Source of the DNA: Planctomycetota bacterium
GTDB taxonomy: Bacteria > Planctomycetota > GCA-2746535
DNA: 64,000 nucleotides
Direction: 5' to 3'
Assembly (NCBI GenBank): GCA_002746535.1
Contig: NVWA01000017.1
Span: forward strand, 62,001 to 126,000
Every line of letters begins with the position of its first letter. Positions within the stretch are counted from its first letter, which is position 1. Shown piece after piece: positions 36,568 to 44,724 of the stretch. The notes beneath the pieces were generated by a model. It made no database searches. It was not told where the DNA came from and was given only the letters and a program-made list of their open reading frames with translations. The position numbers were made by a program, and so were the translations under genes.

Positions 36568-39051
36568 CTATTTGTCCTTCTTCGGTAAATTTGTATTTTC
36601 CGGACTGAACGGTGTTAGCGTCAGAGATGCCGGCACCAGACGCATGAGATTCACTCCGACAGACCTACTGTCATTATATATGCGAACAATGATTTTTAGC
36701 TCAGGGTCATAGATAGGTGAGTTGTTCTTGCTGGTATAGTTTCCTCTGGCGGCTTTGTCTCCTTTGTAGGGGGCTGTATACCATTTTCTTTCCTTGCATT
36801 TATAAAAATACATGGTCTCGTCTCCCTTACCAAAGATCAGCAAAACTGCATCCATCTCCGGAATGTAGGCCGCATCACCAAGGGTCAGAGAAGGTGAATT
36901 TCCGACCGGCGATTCCTTGGCCCATACCTTTGACTTGAAGTCAAAGGTATTGAGCACTCCACCCTTGCGCCTAAAGTGAATTAAACGATCACGTTTGGAG
37001 TCGAAAACCAGGAAGTCATATTCGGTATGCCCCGTTGGACCTGTTTTGTCAACGACGTCCCACTTGCCTGCTGCGACATTGGCTCTGCATAGCCACCCCC
37101 TCGGTGTTTTGCTATGTTCCGATACAAAAGCATACAGGCCGTGGGAAGCTGTTACATAAGACTCCTGATATGACTGGCCGCGCCCGTGCATCGGCAAATC
37201 ACCTATATGTGTATTGATACTGTGATGTTTAGGATCATAGATATCACCTGCATAAGTGATAACTGTATTTGAAATAGGATCAAAACCATAGCTTTTACGG
37301 GCATGATTGGGTAAAAGACTCCAGCCGCCGAAACTCAATCCGGGAGGACCGCCAGCCATGCCGAACAGCCATTTGGGAAGGTAATTTGTCGGTTGGGCCA
37401 TGCTGCGCCAACGATCGGTGATAACATCATATTCACTGATTTCAGAGCCGGGGTAAGCACCGTGGCCGCCGCCCCAGGCAAAGCCTTTGTGGCTTTTAAT
37501 GTCGTAGATAAATGATCCCCATCCACGTGGGGGAACGATTGCCGGCGGTTTGCGTTTTACCCACCTGTTGGCAGGTAGTTTGGTTAATTCAGCCCTACCC
37601 TTGGACCTTTCTCCGGGTTTTCTGTCACCGGATTCCCATTCATCGGGGAGTAAGGATTTCCAATTCTGCTTCACGTATGCCTTGCAGTGATAAGCCAGCA
37701 TGGGATCGAATTGTGTTGGTTTGATTTCAACTATTTTGTTGATATCGAACTTCATGGAAATGACGGGCACGGGCTTCTTTCTATATCGTTTAGAATAGCA
37801 AGCTAAAACCACTTCTTTCATTTCCTGTACCCAGAAACCCGAACAATAGTTGGCCCTAAAAGGCAGGACCAAACCTTCTGGGGTGTATTTGGTCGATCTA
37901 CCTTTGCCTTTAACTCTATAGTCACCGAGACAGATCCATTCGTTTTTGTCTATTTTATATAACCAGACATCGCCAAGGGCCTGCCACCCCCCTGAGTAAC
38001 CGCCTGCCATCAGGATAGCATTAGCCTCTGGAATATAAACCATTGCTTGGCCAGCACGAGCACGCGGATTTATTGCCGGCTTTAACTCTGACCAGCTTCT
38101 TGTTTTGCAGTCATAGACCCAGGTATCATTATTGCATTTAGCGAGATCATCACCACCGAACAGGAAGATCTTCTTCCCTTTAGAATCATAAACCATCCCT
38201 GGCAAAATACGACCTGAGGGCTGGGCATGCATTGCTTGTTCAATTGACTTCCACATCTTCTCTTCTTCGGAGAAGGTCCAGGTTCCACAGTGCCCAGGGA
38301 ACCAGCGTCGTGCTTGGTTAACCTTTCCTTTATCCTCTTCGGTCAGACGACGGCAACGCTTGATTGCCTCATCATAGATCCAGTCACCTGGTACAACCTT
38401 GCTTTTGACTTTATCCACTCGACCCCAAACCCCGCCGCCGCCAAAGGACACGGCCTCCTTATTATAGGCGTCATAACAAAGAGAGCCCCAAATCGGCATC
38501 AATCTGCCATCCTTGCCTCCACCTGGTTCAAAATCAGCAGATTTGTCGCTCATGGAAACAGGTGTTCTAATTTGCTCCCAACTATTTGTGGTTGGGTCAA
38601 TCAGCCAACCGTAGATTGGGAATTTTTGACCATATTGTTTTTGCTGCTGCATAGTAAGAATCTTTTTTAGATTGGGGAGATAACAAACTGAAGCAGGACT
38701 CACCCATTTGTCAGGATGACTGTTGTCAGTTGATGTTCCATGGATTACATTCCAGTCTCCTGTATCTATACTGAATTTATCAACCCTGAGAGCGACTGTG
38801 ACAATAACACCTGATTTGATGTGTTGGACCCATAACATCTTAGGCCCATACTTGTCCTTCTTGGATAGACTGTCCATTTTAGTTACCTTGCCACTATTCA
38901 ATTTGCGCCATTGATTTACCAGCGAGTCTTCACTCGCCTTCTCACCCTTCGAATTATTATCTGGTTTCAACTCTTGACTTATACCGGAAACCGTGAACAC
39001 AACTGTGAACATTAATACAACCACTATTTTTAACTTTGTGAATAAATACAT
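36568..39051 (-). CDS. Secreted Kelch-repeat protein, G+C-rich compared with neighbours
   Basis: I start at 39051 (827 residues) because AGAGG lies nine bases before that ATG, which opens a signal peptide (VVVLMFTVVFTVSG, cleavage near S-Q-E); a frame to 39129 would bury it. Two sets of Kelch blades are visible: near residues 270-370 (IFLFGGDDLAKCNNDTWVYD, AILMAGGYSGG) and near 530-800 (GFAWGGGHGAYPGSEISEYD). Base use is unlike the surroundings: lines 37321-37380 have 40 G/C of 60 and 38041-38100 have 33 of 60, against 20 of 60 at 33901-33960 in the lyase. That suggests recent acquisition. Role unknown; glycan binding is the likely theme. Confidence 0.8.
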   Translation of the reverse strand: MYLFTKLKIVVVLMFTVVFTVSGISQELKPDNNSKGEKASEDSLVNQWRKLNSGKVTKMDSLSKKDKYGPKMLWVQHIKSGVIVTVALRVDKFSIDTGDWNVIHGTSTDNSHPDKWVSPASVCYLPNLKKILTMQQQKQYGQKFPIYGWLIDPTTNSWEQIRTPVSMSDKSADFEPGGGKDGRLMPIWGSLCYDAYNKEAVSFGGGGVWGRVDKVKSKVVPGDWIYDEAIKRCRRLTEEDKGKVNQARRWFPGHCGTWTFSEEEKMWKSIEQAMHAQPSGRILPGMVYDSKGKKIFLFGGDDLAKCNNDTWVYDCKTRSWSELKPAINPRARAGQAMVYIPEANAILMAGGYSGGWQALGDVWLYKIDKNEWICLGDYRVKGKGRSTKYTPEGLVLPFRANYCSGFWVQEMKEVVLACYSKRYRKKPVPVISMKFDINKIVEIKPTQFDPMLAYHCKAYVKQNWKSLLPDEWESGDRKPGERSKGRAELTKLPANRWVKRKPPAIVPPRGWGSFIYDIKSHKGFAWGGGHGAYPGSEISEYDVITDRWRSMAQPTNYLPKWLFGMAGGPPGLSFGGWSLLPNHARKSYGFDPISNTVITYAGDIYDPKHHSINTHIGDLPMHGRGQSYQESYVTASHGLYAFVSEHSKTPRGWLCRANVAAGKWDVVDKTGPTGHTEYDFLVFDSKRDRLIHFRRKGGVLNTFDFKSKVWAKESPVGNSPSLTLGDAAYIPEMDAVLLIFGKGDETMYFYKCKERKWYTAPYKGDKAARGNYTSKNNSPIYDPELKIIVRIYNDSRSVGVNLMRLVPASLTLTPFSPENTNLPKKDK

Positions 39052-39129
39052 TTTTATAACCTCTTTAACAATTGGTTGTTGAATTAAATTTTTATGACGG
39101 TTTTTTTTAAATAAAATCACTGGATTCAA

Positions 39130-39546
39130 AATTATATCCTCATTTGGTGGTGTTGAGTGATAAGGTTATTAGGAAGTTGAATACCTCCTAGGTTGATTCG
39201 AGACAAATACCTAAGTAAAACTAAAGGTTTTAAAGTGTTATATCGCTAGGAAAAAATATTACTAGTATTATTCATATCAATATCTAAAAAAAATGAACAT
39301 ATTTTGTAATTTTTAATGGTATTGATTCATAAAACCCAAATCTCAAAGGCCATTTAAGCTCGGATAAAATGCTTAGAATAATTATTTGAGTGTACTAAAG
39401 CTGTTTCGAAAAATTGAACCTAATGCATCGCCTCCCACCCATTATTTTAAACTAACAGAGCAACCTTAGATGAGAAAGAATGAAATGGATATTATTCTTA
39501 AATTTATGTTTTGATGCTGCTTATGCGTATTTTGTGGTGGTTACCT
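39130..39546. other. Intergenic region with no recognised gene
   Basis: About 400 bases upstream of the G+C-rich Kelch gene and downstream of the sigma-54-type activator. Base use returns to A/T-rich at once. No RNA gene, open frame or strong hairpin was found. Confidence 0.5.
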
Positions 39547-41790
39547 TTATTCTACTAATATAAAATAATGGGTTCTTGGAGATTTCGTTGGTTCTACTTT
39601 TTTGATAAAACCTTCTTCGCGCAGTCTCTTTAAGTCTTTGCCGATGGTTATATTAGCAGCGCCAATGATCTGATAAATCTCTTTTCTGGTAATTGTTTTA
39701 TTTTCTTTAAACAACTGTTTAATAGCCTCTACCCTTCTAATATATGAGCCATTACTTTTAAAGATCTTCTTTTCAGATTTACCTACAGTTATTTCATGAC
39801 TAATAAATTCTTTTTTTTCAGGAATTTTGTCTATGCTAACTACAATGGATTTTTTTTCATCTAAAGAGAGAAAATTAACATCTTCAAGCACGTAATAAGA
39901 TTTTTCAGAATGAAGCAACCTCATTTTCTCAATCTCATTTTTTAATTCTCGAATATTGCCTGGCCAGTTGTAATTCTGAAAAGCCTCTTCAAGCTCAGGG
40001 CTTAAAATAGCCTTATCACCTGAGTCTTTATTGAAATTTAAAAAGTAATCTGATAAATATTTTATATCTTTGGGTCTTTCTCGAAGTGGCGGTAGCTTTA
40101 TAACCAGACGTTTCAGACGAAATAATAAATCTTTACGAAAGAAACCTTCATCAACCCGAGTTTCAAGTAGCGCATTCGTTGCCGCGATTATTCGGCAATG
40201 TATCGGTCTTGGTTTCGCACTACCTACTGGACGATACTCGCCTGATTCTAAAACTCTTAGCAGAGCTACCTGCATACCTCTACTAATGTCACCTATTTCA
40301 TCTAAAAAAACAGTTCCTTTGCCAGCTTCTTCAAAAATTCCTTTGTGAGCTTTTGTCGCGCCGGAGTATGCACCAGCCTCATGACCAAATAGTTCTGATT
40401 GCAGTAGACTTTCAGTGATGGCGCTACAATTAATAGCAATAAAACTATGGCCTTTTCTTTTAGATTCTTCGTGAATGGCGTTGGCAATGACATCTTTACC
40501 TACACCTGTTTCTCCCAATATTAAAATTGGAATATCAAAAGCCGCATATTTGACAACCTCTTCTTTAACTGATATTATTGATAAACTAGTTCCTTTAATT
40601 TTATTAACACCTACTTCTACTTTATTCTCTAAACTTAAAGGTATTAATTCTACACTTTTTAGCTTTCCCTTTTTTGTAGAGGTCAAAGCACTTTCCACTA
40701 GAAACCTTATTTGCTTTGGTTTTAATTCCAAAGCGAGTTCAAGTTCAAAATCAAGCCGACCCATAGCATCATAATCACGGCAAGTTTTCATAACTATTTT
40801 AAAATGCTCCGAAGCTTTTGTAGGATTATTGTTCAGAAGCTCCATTCGGGCATAAAAAAAATCCATGAAATTGTAATTCCAATTTCGTTTTTCATAATCA
40901 GCTAAAAGCCATTTAGCAGCCGCTAGATTTTTATTTGATAATTCTGCTCGTAATAGAGTGAAACGATCAAAAGAAGTTATTACTACAGAATTTTCAATAT
41001 AACTGTCGTAATTTTCTTTAGCAGCATTCAAAGCTAAAGTAGAATCCTTATTCAATAAAGCCCAAGTTGATAGCAACCAGCTCTTAAGCTCATCTTTATT
41101 CTCAGAGCCTAAATATAAGTTGATCATTTTTTTTAAATTTTTTAAACGTAATTTAAATGGAATAGGTAGCAATTCTTTATGATCAAACACAAACTTTTCA
41201 TGTTTCAATGCTTCTTCAATTTTACCATTTTCTATATCATCAATAAATGAAAATATATGTACAAAAGCATTTGACATGTCATGCATATATTTTTTATTTA
41301 AATCTCGCAACCTACCTTTTTGACTATACTCATCCAATAATGTTTTCACATTGCCTAAATAATTATTCGTGCCTGGCTTAAGAAGTGATAATCCTTTTTT
41401 AAATATTACTTCAGCCTTTTCATTTTGATAACAACCCGCTTTTTTAAATAAGTACTCAGCTTCTAATAAAGGTTCTTTGTTATCAACAAGGCATGCTTCC
41501 ATTTTGCTCAAAACAACTCTTGCTTCTTCCATTCTAAAAACCTGGAAGTCAAATGTACACCAATGATGATAAAAAAAGAATAAAGCAATTGGCGAATGAT
41601 TATCCGCTGAGACATTGTTAATAACTGCTAAAACTTCCCGTGCATTCTTATGATTCTTATAATAATCAACAATTCGGATGACCGCCGTATAAAGGTCATT
41701 TCTATTGGATTTCAAAAATACTCGTAGAGCATTATAAAATTTGGCAGGACTTTCCGAATACAAACTAATCAGCTTTTTATCTTTAATCAT
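39547..41790 (-). CDS. Sigma-54-dependent activator with helical N-terminus and winged-helix C-terminus
   Basis: A 747-residue protein. Residues 1-390 are all-helical and TPR-like, with no receiver or GAF domain. Residues about 400-635 are a sigma-54 AAA+ domain: Walker A GETGVGKD (426-433), the sigma-54 contact loop G-A-Y-S-G-A (473-478, against the usual G-A-F-T-G-A), Walker B GTVFLDEIGD (492-501) and WPGNIREL. Residues about 683-747 are a winged helix of DeoR/MarR style (TRKEIYQIIGAANITIGKDL) in place of the Fis-type motif that most family members have. It is divergent from the flavoenzyme-FeeM operon, which has a -24/-12-like element, and is its probable activator. Confidence 0.88.
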   Translation of the reverse strand: MIKDKKLISLYSESPAKFYNALRVFLKSNRNDLYTAVIRIVDYYKNHKNAREVLAVINNVSADNHSPIALFFFYHHWCTFDFQVFRMEEARVVLSKMEACLVDNKEPLLEAEYLFKKAGCYQNEKAEVIFKKGLSLLKPGTNNYLGNVKTLLDEYSQKGRLRDLNKKYMHDMSNAFVHIFSFIDDIENGKIEEALKHEKFVFDHKELLPIPFKLRLKNLKKMINLYLGSENKDELKSWLLSTWALLNKDSTLALNAAKENYDSYIENSVVITSFDRFTLLRAELSNKNLAAAKWLLADYEKRNWNYNFMDFFYARMELLNNNPTKASEHFKIVMKTCRDYDAMGRLDFELELALELKPKQIRFLVESALTSTKKGKLKSVELIPLSLENKVEVGVNKIKGTSLSIISVKEEVVKYAAFDIPILILGETGVGKDVIANAIHEESKRKGHSFIAINCSAITESLLQSELFGHEAGAYSGATKAHKGIFEEAGKGTVFLDEIGDISRGMQVALLRVLESGEYRPVGSAKPRPIHCRIIAATNALLETRVDEGFFRKDLLFRLKRLVIKLPPLRERPKDIKYLSDYFLNFNKDSGDKAILSPELEEAFQNYNWPGNIRELKNEIEKMRLLHSEKSYYVLEDVNFLSLDEKKSIVVSIDKIPEKKEFISHEITVGKSEKKIFKSNGSYIRRVEAIKQLFKENKTITRKEIYQIIGAANITIGKDLKRLREEGFIKKVEPTKSPRTHYFILVE

Positions 41791-41930
41791 TTTATATAGC
41801 TTATTTTTAATGATATTTTAATGATATTTTTATCATAACAAATTTGATATTTTTAGACAGCAAAAGCTTCTTATTAACATCCAAACCCATAAGTCTATAT
41901 AGATCAACGTATTACAAAAAAAAATCCTCT

Positions 41931-41946
41931 TGGCATCAAATTTCCT
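41931..41946 (+). promoter_or_regulatory. Candidate sigma-54 (-24/-12) promoter
   Basis: TGGCATCAAATTTCCT aligns with the TGGCAC-N5-TTGCW consensus with correct spacing; the -24 GG is present, but the G of the -12 GC doublet is C. The transcript would begin near 41957, leaving about 33 bases with an AGGAG at 41979 before the ATG at 41990. A palindrome TCTATATAGA lies upstream at 41894. The adjacent activator gene makes the site more credible than the match alone. Confidence 0.4.
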
Positions 41947-41989
41947 ATAGATTATGCATATCAAGAATGAAAAATTACAGGAGACCAAG

Positions 41990-43687
41990 ATGATTGAGTC
42001 CAAATCAAGAAATGAAATGTGGTTTACAGCAATTAAACTATGGGAAGAAACTATTGGATCCACTTCAATTCTCCTCAAAAAGGAAGCAATTGCCCCTTAT
42101 ACAAAAAACACCATTGGAATACGTCGAAATATCAAAGGAATTCTAATTCCTAAATCAACACAAGAAGTTCAAGAAATAGTTCGCATTGCAAGAAAATACA
42201 AAACACCATTATATCCTATCAGTGGAGGCAAAAACTGGGGTTATGGAAGTAGCAGTCCAGTTGAAAAGACATCCTTTATCGTGGATCTTTCCAAGATGAA
42301 TAAAATCAGAAACTTTGATGCAGAACTAGGTGTCGTCACAGTCGAGCCAGGTGTTACCCAACAAGATCTTTATGAATTTTTTAAAAAAAATGGAGATCAA
42401 TTTATGGTGCCAACAACTGGTGCTGGACCTTCAGCTAGTATCCTAGGAAATGCCCTTGAAAGAGGTTACGGATTAACACCCCACAGTGATCATTTTGAAG
42501 CAATAACCTCTTTCAATGCCGTTTTACCAAATGGAGATTTATACAAACCTGCATTAGAGGAGCTAGGCGGTAAAAAAATAAATAAATTATTTAAGTGGGG
42601 TTTAGGCCCATACCTTGATGGTCTTTTTACTCAGGGCAATTTTGGAATTGTGACAGAGGGAACCATACTAATTGCTCGCAGGCCAGAATCAATATCAACT
42701 TTTTTCTTTAGCTTAAAAGACGATGCCTCGCTGGAAGGTGCCATTAAAGCCATTCGAACTATTAAGGAAGAACTAGGACAAAACACTGGCGCCATCAACT
42801 TAATGAATGCAAGAAGAGTTCTATCAATGATTGAGCCTTTTCCTAAAAACGAGATGAATGATCAGAATGTAATCAGTGATGAGATAATTAAACAATTATC
42901 CAAAAAACATCTAATAACGGAATGGACTGGTTTTGGAGCCATCTACGGCAAAAAAGAAATGACTAAAGTTATTAGAAAAATAATCAAAAAAACATTGAAG
43001 CCATATATTAAAAGAATTAATTTTATTTCAGAAAGCACTATTAAGACGGCGCGATATTCAAGATTCATCTTTCCTGGTTATTATAAAAATACACTAAAAC
43101 AAAAATTAGATTTTTTAGCTTCAGCATTGCAAAATGTTTCAGGCGTCCCCAGTCAAGTCGCCTTACCATTAGCCTATTTGAGATCAAGCAAGAATCCAAA
43201 TATGAATACTATTGTTAATCCCGCTTTTGACAATTGCGGTTTAATCTGGCATGCGCCTTTAGTTCCGCTAACACCCATTGATGTGCGTAAACATGTTGAG
43301 ATTATAAATGACATTTGCCCGAAGCATAATATCAATCCTTTAATCACATTAACTATTTTTTCAGAACAATGTTGCGATAGCACCATACCGCTCCTATTTG
43401 ATAAAGAAGACTCTCAAGATGAGCTTACTGCTAAAGCTTGTCACAATGAATTGCTTAAAGTAGAAGGTCGAGAAGGCTATTTACCATACCGTCTAGGTGT
43501 AGATAAAATGAAAGAAATTATAGATCCCGAATTACCTTGTTGGAAATTTTCAAAAGCATTGAAAGAATCCATAGATCCCGATCAAATCATTGCACCAGGA
43601 CGATACACCCCTTATCAAGAAGATGAAATAGCTGAAGTACCCATTGGTATAAATAATTTAACAGCCTCAGAAACGATTATTTTATAA
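41990..43687 (+). CDS. VAO/4-cresol-dehydrogenase-type FAD-dependent oxidoreductase
   Basis: I start at 41990 (565 residues; AGGAG seven bases upstream); a frame open to 41954 adds twelve residues. Residues about 45-260 are the FAD-binding domain with the family motif PISGGKNWGYGSSSP, and the rest is the cap domain. The C-terminus ends in I-A-P-G-R-Y, as in vanillyl-alcohol oxidase and p-cresol methylhydroxylase. The pair Y-R in LPYRLGVDKM is at 500-501, matching the phenolate-binding Tyr503-Arg504 of vanillyl-alcohol oxidase, so a para-alkylphenol substrate is expected. Whether FAD is covalently bound cannot be told. A FeeM-like gene follows after 22 bases, suggesting an acyl-tyrosine-type substrate. 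No leader; cytoplasmic. Confidence 0.85.
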   Translation: MIESKSRNEMWFTAIKLWEETIGSTSILLKKEAIAPYTKNTIGIRRNIKGILIPKSTQEVQEIVRIARKYKTPLYPISGGKNWGYGSSSPVEKTSFIVDLSKMNKIRNFDAELGVVTVEPGVTQQDLYEFFKKNGDQFMVPTTGAGPSASILGNALERGYGLTPHSDHFEAITSFNAVLPNGDLYKPALEELGGKKINKLFKWGLGPYLDGLFTQGNFGIVTEGTILIARRPESISTFFFSLKDDASLEGAIKAIRTIKEELGQNTGAINLMNARRVLSMIEPFPKNEMNDQNVISDEIIKQLSKKHLITEWTGFGAIYGKKEMTKVIRKIIKKTLKPYIKRINFISESTIKTARYSRFIFPGYYKNTLKQKLDFLASALQNVSGVPSQVALPLAYLRSSKNPNMNTIVNPAFDNCGLIWHAPLVPLTPIDVRKHVEIINDICPKHNINPLITLTIFSEQCCDSTIPLLFDKEDSQDELTAKACHNELLKVEGREGYLPYRLGVDKMKEIIDPELPCWKFSKALKESIDPDQIIAPGRYTPYQEDEIAEVPIGINNLTASETIIL

Positions 43688-43709
43688 ACGAATTACCAGG
43701 AGAACAACG

Positions 43710-44597
43710 ATGAATAAATCAAACCTCACACAAGTATTACGAAGATTCTCGACAGATCATTATGAAGACACTTCCATCAATAAATATGAGGTTGTAGATA
43801 ACTCTGTGTTATTTTGTGATAGAAAAAATAATCTTGAATTTGGTATTGCCAACAATGCGGCTGATCGAATACAAGCCTATCGTCTTGTTTACAATTTATA
43901 TGTTGAAAAAGAATTTGCTAAGCCAGACAAAATAAAAATGTGGAAATCCCTATTTGATGCCCATAAAGACACTGTCACATTTATTGCCAAACAAAAGAGT
44001 AAAGTTGTCGGAGCTATTACAATTGTTATTGATTCTAAAATGGGATTACCCGCAGACAATCTTTTTCAAGAAGACATTCAAAGCTTAAGAAATTCAAAAA
44101 AGAATCCAGCAGAAATTATTTCTTTGGCTATCGACAATAGTATAAAAGGAGCTCAAAATATTTTAATAAAACTATTTAACTATGTTTATATTTCTGGCAG
44201 AAGTCTATATGGAGCTAGTAATTTAATCATCACCATTAACCCTAGACATGTTTTCTATTACAAAAAAAAGTTACTATTCAACCAAATGGGTGCGATAAAA
44301 ACCTATGATAAAGTCGGTGGTGCTGATGCCGTATTACTGACATTAGATTATAGCAAAACAGATCTCATATTAAATAAAACCAGAAAGGAAGAATTTAAAA
44401 CAAATACAGTTTATCCTTTTTTTATTAATCATGAGGAGGAAATAAGCGCTTTAGAAAAAATAAAATCAGAAATCAAACCAATGAGTTCCGCCGAATTTAT
44501 TTATTTATTCAAAGATCTGCTAGGAAACAAAAATAATTCACAGGATGAACATCTTGAATATTTAAAAGATATTTTCTATAACGCTGTAAGCATTTAA
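43710..44597 (+). CDS. FeeM-like N-acyl amino acid synthase
   Basis: A 295-residue protein with AGGAG eight bases before the ATG. It fits the GNAT-related FeeM family: an entry AYRLVYNLYVEKEF (residues about 55-68), D-x-H-K-D-T near 85, the GLPADNLFQEDIQSLR segment (about 112-127), EIISLAID (about 136-143) and the INPRHVFYYKKKLLF segment (about 174-188). Characterised relatives join a fatty acyl group from acyl carrier protein to an amino acid, often tyrosine. The preceding gene is a phenol-oxidising flavoenzyme, so the pair could make and then dehydrogenate an N-acyl-tyrosine. Substrates are inferred. The last 60 residues have no clear match. Confidence 0.7.
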   Translation: MNKSNLTQVLRRFSTDHYEDTSINKYEVVDNSVLFCDRKNNLEFGIANNAADRIQAYRLVYNLYVEKEFAKPDKIKMWKSLFDAHKDTVTFIAKQKSKVVGAITIVIDSKMGLPADNLFQEDIQSLRNSKKNPAEIISLAIDNSIKGAQNILIKLFNYVYISGRSLYGASNLIITINPRHVFYYKKKLLFNQMGAIKTYDKVGGADAVLLTLDYSKTDLILNKTRKEEFKTNTVYPFFINHEEEISALEKIKSEIKPMSSAEFIYLFKDLLGNKNNSQDEHLEYLKDIFYNAVSI

Positions 44598-44628
44598 AGC
44601 AATCAAGGCTTCTATATACTTGAATTTA

Positions 44629-44658
44629 AAATGATGTACCACATGATGTACCTTTGGA
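44629..44658. repeat. ATGATGTACC repeat, copy beside the kinase 3' end
   Basis: ATGATGTACC occurs twice here in direct orientation (44632 and 44643 approximately). A related double motif, ATGACGTACC then ATGACGTTAC, lies at 49597 on the other side of the kinase gene, and a more diverged one at 51551. Function unknown. Confidence 0.45.
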
Positions 44659-44724
44659 AATCTGATTATGACCAATATGATCACTTAATTACAAATTCAT
44701 GTGAATATTTTCATGACAACAATA

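Noticed and set aside
38290-38670. Plus-strand frame of 126 codons
   Set aside because: It is a by-product of the higher G+C of the Kelch gene on the opposite strand, which leaves fewer chance stops.
41833-42078. Minus-strand frame of 81 codons between the activator and the flavoenzyme
   Set aside because: It overlaps the flavoenzyme start and the candidate -24/-12 promoter, and resembles no protein.
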